This document shows, piece after piece, positions 7,102 to 12,400 of a stretch of 12,400 bases of DNA (its first letter is position 1; each line of letters starts with the position of its first letter). Made by a program: the position numbers and the translations under genes. Origin of the DNA: Cryomorphaceae bacterium (GTDB lineage: Bacteria > Bacteroidota > Bacteroidia > Flavobacteriales > Schleiferiaceae); NCBI GenBank assembly GCA_022565745.1, contig JAIUMB010000066.1:1-12400 (forward strand), given 5' to 3'. The notes under the pieces are model-generated. The model did not search any database, was not told where the DNA came from, and was given only the letters and a program-made list of their open reading frames with translations.

Positions 7102-7920
7102 TTAGGCGCTTACATTGTATTGTCGAAGGGCATCGTTCAGAGACGTCTTCTTATCGGTGCTCTCCTTGCGCTTCCCGATGATCAATGCACAGCTCACGCT
7201 GAAATCGCCTGCGGGAAACGACTTTACATAAGACCCCGGAATGACCACGGAACGCGCCGGGATGTTTGCCTTGTGTTCCACCGGTTCATCACCGCTAACA
7301 TCGATGATTTTGGTGGAGGCGGTCAACACCACATTGGCGCCCAAAACGGCTTCTTTTTCCACGTGAACACCCTCCACTACAATGCATCTGGACCCAACAA
7401 ATACGTTGTCTTCGATGATGACCGGCGCGGCTTGCACGGGTTCTAACACACCGCCAATGCCGACACCGCCAGACAAATGAACGTTTTTGCCAATCTGCGC
7501 ACAGCTCCCCACCGTTGCCCATGTGTCGACCATGGTGCCGCTATCTACATACGCCCCAATGTTGATGTAAGACGGCATCATAATAACGTCTTTGTTGACA
7601 AATGCACCATATCGGGCAATGGCGTGAGGCACCACGCGAACGCCCGCTTCGGCATAATTGGATTTTAATTTTATTTTATCGTGAAATTCAAAAGGGCCAA
7701 CTTTGATTGTTTCCATCTTGGTGATGGGGAAATACAAAATAACGGCTTTTTTCACCCATTCGTTGACTTTCCATCCGTCTTCTGTAGGCTCTGCTACACG
7801 CAATTTACCGGCATCAAGTGCCTCAACGACCGACTCAATTGCGTCGCGCGTCAACTGATCTTCTAATTTTTCTCTATTCTCCCAGGCTTGTTCAATAAGC
7901 GGTTGCAAACTGTCGTACAT
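7102..7920 (-). CDS. dapD: 2,3,4,5-tetrahydropyridine-2,6-dicarboxylate N-succinyltransferase
   Basis: DapD, 272 residues (E. coli enzyme 274), full length. It uses succinyl-CoA to succinylate tetrahydrodipicolinate in the succinylase branch of the lysine/meso-diaminopimelate pathway, supplying lysine and peptidoglycan cross-link precursor. The N-terminal helical domain (1-about 100) includes WVKKAVILYF. The left-handed beta-helix of hexapeptide repeats runs from about 100 to 205: MMPSYINIGAYVDSGTMVD (114-132), TWATVGSCAQIG (133-144), VHLSGGVGIGGVLEP (147-161) and DNVFVGSRCIVVEGV (171-185). The C-terminal part has IPARSVVIPGSY. It starts at an ATG 28 bp downstream of an exact TAnnTTTG element and leads into the glycosyltransferase gene. 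Presence of dapD implies the succinylase route to DAP rather than the aminotransferase shortcut. Confidence 0.97.
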   Translation of the reverse strand: MYDSLQPLIEQAWENREKLEDQLTRDAIESVVEALDAGKLRVAEPTEDGWKVNEWVKKAVILYFPITKMETIKVGPFEFHDKIKLKSNYAEAGVRVVPHAIARYGAFVNKDVIMMPSYINIGAYVDSGTMVDTWATVGSCAQIGKNVHLSGGVGIGGVLEPVQAAPVIIEDNVFVGSRCIVVEGVHVEKEAVLGANVVLTASTKIIDVSGDEPVEHKANIPARSVVIPGSYVKSFPAGDFSVSCALIIGKRKESTDKKTSLNDALRQYNVSA

Positions 7921-7948
7921 GTTCTAAATTTTGGATTGTTATCAAGTG

Positions 7949-7956
7949 CAAAAGTA
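7949..7956 (-). promoter_or_regulatory. -7 promoter element of dapD
   Basis: On the minus strand TACTTTTG is an exact TAnnTTTG match, followed by CAC, ending 28 bp before the dapD ATG. A clear -33 TTG is not seen at the normal distance. Confidence 0.5.
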
Positions 7957-8083
7957 ATGGTTTTTGATGAAGGTGCGGTGGGAATTAAGTGATGGTTGTA
8001 TTGGCGTGTTTTTTAGTTTTTGACTGCCTGAATAAGGTTGTCCGTTTTCTGCACATACATGCCATTAGATAGAACAAAATGAA

Positions 8084-8203
8084 TATTGGCCTTTATATGC
8101 ATTCGCAAAACCATGCGCGCGTAGCGTCCCATGCCTGTGTAGCAGCCCACGCGTACGAAGTACCCCATGCCAGCTAAGCTTATTGGCCTTTATATGCATA
8201 AAG
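8084..8203. repeat. 19-bp direct repeats flanking a GC-rich non-coding stretch
   Basis: TATTGGCCTTTATATGCAT occurs perfectly at 8084-8102 and 8181-8199, 97 bp apart. The second copy continues into a dyad, CTTTAT-ATGC-ATAAAG (8188-8203), which the first lacks. Between them lie degenerate, GC-rich near-repeats (CATGCGCGCGTAGCGTCCCATGCC and CACGCGTACGAAGTACCCCATGCC share about 17 of 24 bases). The whole non-coding interval is 7921-8257, between the mini-PspC stop and the dapD start. Apart from the dapD -7 element and these repeats I see no gene; a 67-codon reading frame through the repeats has no family features. The hairpin could help end the rpe operon transcript. Confidence 0.7.
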
Positions 8204-8257
8204 TGAACCGTGCTCCCGTGCTCCCCTGCCCCATTTCGCGCATAGCACAGTACCCGA

Positions 8258-8500
8258 CTACACATCAAACCACATCCTGCGTTTTCCCTCGCGTAAGTAT
8301 TGTCTGGCGTGACGAAAAAACGCCAATATGAGATAAATAACTAAGGGCGAACCAAAGGTTATAAATGAGGTATAAATGAAATACAATCGCACCCTGTTGG
8401 CCGGAATACCTATGATTTCTCCTAATCGATTGCAAACATCGAAACCAATGCGCTCCAGTTTGTCTCGTAGCTTGTGAATAATGGCAGGTGTTTTAATCAT
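8258..8500 (-). CDS. Small PspC-domain membrane protein
   Basis: An 80-residue protein matching the short PspC-like proteins common in Flavobacteriia. An amphipathic N-terminal part (LRDKLERIGFDVCNRLGEIIGI, about 11-32) is followed by the PspC signature RVRLYFIYTSFITFGSPLVIYLILAF (36-61), one membrane helix with a basic flank, and a short cytoplasmic tail ending MWFDV. In proteobacteria PspC is a sensor of phage-shock envelope stress. The stand-alone mini-PspC proteins of Bacteroidota have no established role, and a PspC name here means domain similarity only. I chose ATG at 8500; a TTG at 8515 would add five residues. It lies 23 bp after the FMN reductase gene, last in the rpe operon. Confidence 0.8.
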   Translation of the reverse strand: MIKTPAIIHKLRDKLERIGFDVCNRLGEIIGIPANRVRLYFIYTSFITFGSPLVIYLILAFFRHARQYLREGKRRMWFDV

Positions 8501-8523
8501 GCCACTAAATTGCAAAATATTTT

Positions 8524-9081
8524 TTAATTACGCAAACCCGATTCGGTGATGGCCTTACTGAAACGCACCATATCGGCGCTAAATGCTTTGGCGTTGTCAT
8601 GAAACTGCTTGGCTGCAGGACCATCTTCATCAATTTTGTTGATCTGACTCACAAGCAGGCGATTGGGCATCAAACAGGCTTTCACATAACTCGCAAAGTG
8701 GGTCAATTGATTCATGGCGTTTTGTCCACCTAGTGTCCCTACACTTACGCTCACCGCACCAAAGGGACGCCATTCGTATTCTTTGCGAAAATAATCGAGC
8801 GTATTTTTCAGACTCCCAGCCATGCCGCCGTTGTATTCCGGACTAACAATGACCATCCCGTCACAGCCCAACATTTTTTCTCTGATGAATTCCAAATCGG
8901 TTTTGAGAGACTCGTGGCGCTTTTCGTTGTCGTCGAAAACAGGCAATCGATATTTCGCCAAATCCAAAAGCTCTGCTTCTGCACCGTAAATATCGTTGAT
9001 ATACTGAACTATGTATTCGGCCGCTTTGATGGATTGGCGACCGCTTCGGGTTGACCCGGAAATAACAAGTATGTTAACCAT
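8524..9081 (-). CDS. NAD(P)H-dependent FMN reductase
   Basis: A 185-residue flavodoxin-like protein of the NADPH-dependent FMN reductase family (PF03358), which reduces FMN, quinones or other acceptors with NAD(P)H and is cytoplasmic. The phosphate-binding loop for FMN is GSTRSGRQS (9-17), preceded by the hydrophobic strand NILVIS. The flavin-contact motif SPEYNGGMAGSLKN (80-93) and GTLGGQNAM (115-123) are intact, and the length is typical. The natural acceptor cannot be read from the sequence; relatives are annotated as chromate or azo reductases. ATG start, 18 bp after rpe and 23 bp before the mini-PspC gene, so very likely in one operon with both. Confidence 0.92.
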   Translation of the reverse strand: MVNILVISGSTRSGRQSIKAAEYIVQYINDIYGAEAELLDLAKYRLPVFDDNEKRHESLKTDLEFIREKMLGCDGMVIVSPEYNGGMAGSLKNTLDYFRKEYEWRPFGAVSVSVGTLGGQNAMNQLTHFASYVKACLMPNRLLVSQINKIDEDGPAAKQFHDNAKAFSADMVRFSKAITESGLRN

Positions 9082-9099
9082 GTGTTTGTGTTTGGAGCT

Positions 9100-9756
9100 T
9101 TAACGCTCTATCTCCTTCAATTGTTTGATGGTTTCTGTTGGGTTGTCGGATCTAAATACAAACGATCCGGCCACCAAAACATCTGCACCATATTCAAGGA
9201 GTTTAGATGCATTCTCACTGTTTACTCCACCGTCGATTTCAATCTTTACATCGAGATCAGACTCGTCAATCATCATGCGTAATTGCTCCACTTTGTAATA
9301 CGTGTTTTTGATAAACGACTGACCGCCAAAACCGGGATTAACGCCCATTAAACAAACCAAGTCAATATCATCCAAAACATCGTAAAGCAAAGTCACTGGC
9401 GTATGTGGATTTAGTGCCACACCAGCCTTCATGCCTTCATCTTGGATGGCGTGAATCGTGCGGTGCAAGTGTGTACTTGCTTCGTAGTGCACCGTTAGTA
9501 TATCTGCTCCGGCTTTCTTGAAATCACTGATATAGCGCTCTGGCTTCTCAATCATCAAATGCACGTCAAACACCTTTTTTGACAGAGGGCGTAGTGCAGA
9601 TATAACCGGAAGTCCAAAGGATATATTGGGTACAAACATCCCGTCCATTACGTCGAGATGGTACCAGTCGGCCTGACTGTTATTCAACATATCTGCCGTT
9701 TCTCCCAACTTTGTAAAGTCAGAAGCCAAAAGCGATGGTGCGATAAGGTGACTCAT
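9100..9756 (-). CDS. rpe: Ribulose-phosphate 3-epimerase
   Basis: Rpe interconverts D-ribulose 5-phosphate and D-xylulose 5-phosphate in the pentose phosphate pathway, in the cytoplasm. From the ATG at 9756 it is 218 residues, normal for the family; a TTG at 9777 would add seven residues lacking homology. The TIM-barrel hallmarks are all present: IAPSLLASDF (5-14), HLDVMDGMFVPNISFG (33-48), DVHLMIEKPERY (64-75), GVALNPHTP (112-120), VNPGFGGQSFI (139-149) and EIDGGVN (173-179). Metal ligands are expected at H33, D35, H66 and D175, with D35 and D175 as the acid/base pair. It heads the operon with the FMN reductase (18 bp) and mini-PspC genes, and is divergent from the T9SS-cargo gene across 144 bp. 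Confidence 0.97.
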   Translation of the reverse strand: MSHLIAPSLLASDFTKLGETADMLNNSQADWYHLDVMDGMFVPNISFGLPVISALRPLSKKVFDVHLMIEKPERYISDFKKAGADILTVHYEASTHLHRTIHAIQDEGMKAGVALNPHTPVTLLYDVLDDIDLVCLMGVNPGFGGQSFIKNTYYKVEQLRMMIDESDLDVKIEIDGGVNSENASKLLEYGADVLVAGSFVFRSDNPTETIKQLKEIER

Positions 9757-9774
9757 GAGTGTGAAAATTTTTGG

Positions 9775-9782
9775 CAAAGGTA
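9775..9782 (-). promoter_or_regulatory. -7 promoter element of the rpe operon
   Basis: On the minus strand TACCTTTG is an exact TAnnTTTG match, 18 bp before the rpe ATG at 9756. Such short leaders are common in this phylum. No clear -33 TTG was found at the expected distance. Its position also supports the ATG at 9756 over the TTG at 9777, which would overlap the element. Confidence 0.5.
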
Positions 9783-9900
9783 ATGAGCGAAATGGTATGC
9801 CTTAGTTGCTATTCTCTACCATTTGCACTTTCGACTTGTCTCTTTGTTTGTGGTGTAAAGTGAATGTGCAAACTCATCATTTTTTTGTACTTTCACCAGC

Positions 9901-12366
9901 GTGAATAAAAGGGATAAAATCGTAGTATTGGCACTGCTGTTTCACTGCTGGATGGCCGTGATGGCTCAACCCGTAAATTATTTATATCCCAATAACCGTC
10001 AAGCCTTGGTGTATGATGTATGGGCCAATGCACCAGGAGACACCGTTTGGGCAGCCACCAATATGGGACTGGTAAGATTCACGGATTTTGGAAACCGGCA
10101 GCAAACCTTTAACGACACATTTAACGCTAGACGAGTGGTTGGCAACGGAAATCAGATGTGGTTTGCCGGCACAAATGGTTTGGCCATATACAACAACGGA
10201 CATTGGTCAATGATCAATCACCGAAATGGATATCCCAATCAAGTACAGCAGGTACAAGACATGATTCTGCACAAGGATAATGTTTGGCTTCTTATCGACG
10301 GACAACTTTATCGACTACACAGAAATCAGGCACTCATTGCCATTCCGAGAATGGGGCATTTTCTTGCTTCCGCTGGCGATACACTTTACTTGGCGCGCGT
10401 TGGTACTGGGATTAACCAACCGGTTTTTTCTTTCTACAATGAAACCTGGGACACTCTACCCGCTATTACCAACGGACACTTTCGCCCCTCAGGGTTATCG
10501 TCTTCGAGCAAAGGTGTATTGCATGTCAGCCGATCCAACGGTCAAATTTTTAGATATGTAAACAACTTATGGGAAAGCGCACTCCCCCCAGGCATGAACA
10601 TCACCAGCGGTGGCGGAAGCATGGCCATCAACGACAGTATCATCTACATGCAAGCCCCAAATTTTTCACAAATCATTAGATTACAAAACCATCAAGTTGA
10701 TACCCTACACACCGAAATGAGTAAGAGAGAAGTCCACACAACCGGTGTCCCTAATGGATCAATCAACTTCAGGTGTTATCACGGTCGTATTTATAAAATG
10801 CTTCGTCGAAGAATCATGATTTTTTTCCCTGAAATGGCCGTTAAAAAAAATGGGGAAGCGGTTTTGGACATCAATAACATCCACTTAAGTTTAACGTCGA
10901 ACGGGCGGATTGGAGGCGGTCTTCTTCACGATAAAAAAGTGCGCTACGGGAATTTACCCCTTATAAATGAAATTTCTCCTTGGCTTCAGCTGGATCACGA
11001 AGGCAGTACCTATATCCGCACTTCTCTCTATAAAATTTCCGAAAATGACCTTTATTTTTCCGGCCCTTACGGCAACCGAAACGATTCTGCATTTATCCAT
11101 CGATACGACCACGTTTGGATGGTCTCTGAACAAATGATTGAAAATCACAAATTACACTATACTGACTCTAATTATATCATTCCTGAAGTTATTGCCAATT
11201 GGCCGGCCGCAGGAAGTGTTTCTAACAATGAAGCCTTACAACTCGCACCCTATGTAGATGTCAATAATAATGGTATTTATGACCCCGAAAATGGGGATTA
11301 CCCCCTGATAAATGGCCAACAAGCCTTATATGCTATTTTCTCCCCTAGAAGAGGTAATACTGGTTCTATGCACGATTTTCACAATTTAAGAATGGAAATT
11401 CATCTGTCTATTTTTGCCTACGACTCCCTTCATGAACCTGAACTACAAAATAGCGTTTTTTTAAACTATCGTGTATTTAACCGCTCTTCAAGCGACTACA
11501 AAAATGTCAAGCTTTCTCTGACTACTTTCTTCGACGAAACCAACTATACCTTGATTGGCTCCGACAGCACTAAAAACTCTTATTTTGCCTACCCGCGTTT
11601 CAAAACCATACCCGAAATTCCCGGGGCTCCGCCAGCCATAACTATAGGCACTTTAGACGCCTCAATGGATGGCTTCATGTATTTCTACCGCTATCAAAAT
11701 CAAGGGACTTTTGCATTTCACCCACCTGTTGAAACCAGTGAATATCTTAACTTATTTAGATACCGAATTGCTTCAGGAAGAAGGGTGCGATTTGACAACC
11801 CCAACGGGCCTGGAAGCCTACTCAATGGTACAGGGTTTGGCGCAGGCATAAACCTTCCTCTCACCAATTGGCTTTTCAATGCTTCGGCCAATTGGTATCA
11901 CCCTCCCTTTTATAATGATGCGGTTGTAGGATTGCCTATTTATCTACTTGGAGATATTCCCGTAAAATCAAGCGCCTGCGCCACATTTGCTTTAGTAGCC
12001 AAGGGAGACAGCAGTATTTCTTCTCCTGAACTAACTGAAAGTTTAAATCTAACACACATTGAACTGAGTAAGGTTAGGCAAAAATATGCCGAAATCAACT
12101 TGAATTGTAACCAGCATTTCTTATCCCCTACTAAAGAAACACACGTGCGTTGGTCGGTTTACCCCAACCCCTCTACCGGCATATTTAAAATAAAGGGTGT
12201 TGACGAAAATTCAGAAGTGAAAATCTTTAATGCACAAGGACAGGTGATAAATGCACCAATCTCTAGAAAATACGAATTGAGCATTGACCTAAGTAACCAT
12301 CCCGCTGGTATTTACTTCGTTAAAATCAATAAGCACGCAAGCATAAAGCTTATTCGAATGGAATAA
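9901..12366 (+). CDS. Secreted propeller-like protein with T9SS type A sorting domain
   Basis: An 821-residue secreted or surface protein. The signal peptide (1-22) ends VMAQ. Residues about 35-230 contain propeller-like repeats of the type found in two-component-regulator propellers: VWAATNMGLVRF (49-60), MWFAGTNGLAIYNNGHW (86-102), VWLLIDGQLYRL (128-139) and VLHVSRSNGQIFRYVNNLW (206-224). The middle part (about 425-560) has NWPAAGS, then LAPYVDVNNNGIYDPENGDYP (448-468), an Asp/Asn-rich loop likely to bind calcium; this block recurs in large Bacteroidota secreted proteins. The C-terminal domain (about 750-821) has VYPNPSTGIFKI, VKIFNAQGQV and HPAGIYFVKI, the standard type A signal that sends cargo through the T9SS and is removed on secretion. 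The start is GTG: no ATG lies upstream in frame before a stop at 9856, and the next Met is inside the signal peptide. The ligand or target is unknown. Confidence 0.88.
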   Translation: MNKRDKIVVLALLFHCWMAVMAQPVNYLYPNNRQALVYDVWANAPGDTVWAATNMGLVRFTDFGNRQQTFNDTFNARRVVGNGNQMWFAGTNGLAIYNNGHWSMINHRNGYPNQVQQVQDMILHKDNVWLLIDGQLYRLHRNQALIAIPRMGHFLASAGDTLYLARVGTGINQPVFSFYNETWDTLPAITNGHFRPSGLSSSSKGVLHVSRSNGQIFRYVNNLWESALPPGMNITSGGGSMAINDSIIYMQAPNFSQIIRLQNHQVDTLHTEMSKREVHTTGVPNGSINFRCYHGRIYKMLRRRIMIFFPEMAVKKNGEAVLDINNIHLSLTSNGRIGGGLLHDKKVRYGNLPLINEISPWLQLDHEGSTYIRTSLYKISENDLYFSGPYGNRNDSAFIHRYDHVWMVSEQMIENHKLHYTDSNYIIPEVIANWPAAGSVSNNEALQLAPYVDVNNNGIYDPENGDYPLINGQQALYAIFSPRRGNTGSMHDFHNLRMEIHLSIFAYDSLHEPELQNSVFLNYRVFNRSSSDYKNVKLSLTTFFDETNYTLIGSDSTKNSYFAYPRFKTIPEIPGAPPAITIGTLDASMDGFMYFYRYQNQGTFAFHPPVETSEYLNLFRYRIASGRRVRFDNPNGPGSLLNGTGFGAGINLPLTNWLFNASANWYHPPFYNDAVVGLPIYLLGDIPVKSSACATFALVAKGDSSISSPELTESLNLTHIELSKVRQKYAEINLNCNQHFLSPTKETHVRWSVYPNPSTGIFKIKGVDENSEVKIFNAQGQVINAPISRKYELSIDLSNHPAGIYFVKINKHASIKLIRME

Positions 12367-12400
12367 ACGCTTATTGGACGCAGGCATGCCATAAATGGAC

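Noticed and set aside
7000..7446. 148-codon plus-strand reading frame
   Set aside because: It lies antisense to dapD and the glycosyltransferase start, both of which have clear conserved motifs.
8065..8268. 67-codon minus-strand reading frame overlapping the mini-PspC 3' end
   Set aside because: It runs through the direct and GC-rich repeats, has no family motif or signal, and overlaps a well-supported gene.
9814..9890. Promoter for the T9SS-cargo gene (TACCATTTG and a T-run before GTACTTTC)
   Set aside because: Neither site fits TAnnTTTG exactly or has a -33 box at the right distance.
10280..10561. 93-codon plus-strand frame inside the T9SS-cargo gene
   Set aside because: It is an out-of-frame shadow of a continuous, well-supported 821-residue gene.

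Overview
The window looks like a chromosomal segment of a Bacteroidota bacterium, most likely Flavobacteriia or a close relative. The grounds are a protein with a C-terminal type IX secretion (T9SS) sorting domain, two DUF2490 outer-membrane proteins, a small PspC-like protein of the flavobacterial type, signal peptides ending in Ala-Gln, and several upstream sites that fit the Bacteroidota -7 promoter element TAnnTTTG. No tRNA, rRNA, transposase, CRISPR array or phage gene was seen.

Left end, 1-860. The 3' end of an MmcQ/YjbR-family gene is followed by about 350 bp of non-coding repeat DNA: an imperfect 69-bp direct repeat, a long imperfect hairpin, and about ten AGTCTT hexamers directly before a small DUF3817 membrane-protein gene.

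Middle left, 863-5901, minus strand. Five co-directional genes encode exported envelope proteins. In transcription order they are a MORN-repeat protein broken by a one-base frameshift, an outer-membrane beta-barrel, a 696-residue protein with MORN-variant repeats and a long helical C-terminal part, and two tandem DUF2490 paralogues. Spacings are 26, 94, 2 and 7 bp. The 94-bp gap holds two adjacent inverted repeats, so there may be two transcription units. No partner outside the envelope is visible and the function is unknown. This is the best candidate here for an undescribed system.

Middle right, 6004-9756, minus strand. Two housekeeping groups lie here. One is dapD followed by a GT4 glycosyltransferase (12 bp apart). 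The other is rpe, an NAD(P)H-dependent FMN reductase and a mini-PspC protein (18 and 23 bp apart). Both lead genes have a TAnnTTTG element just upstream. The groups are separated by a 337-bp non-coding stretch with a 19-bp direct repeat and short GC-rich degenerate repeats.

Right end, 9901-12366, plus strand. A GTG-started 821-residue secreted protein has an N-terminal propeller-like region, a central region with a probable Ca-binding loop, and a T9SS type A sorting domain.

The region 1668-5500 is visibly richer in A+T than the glycosyltransferase and dapD genes, so base composition is patchy across the window.
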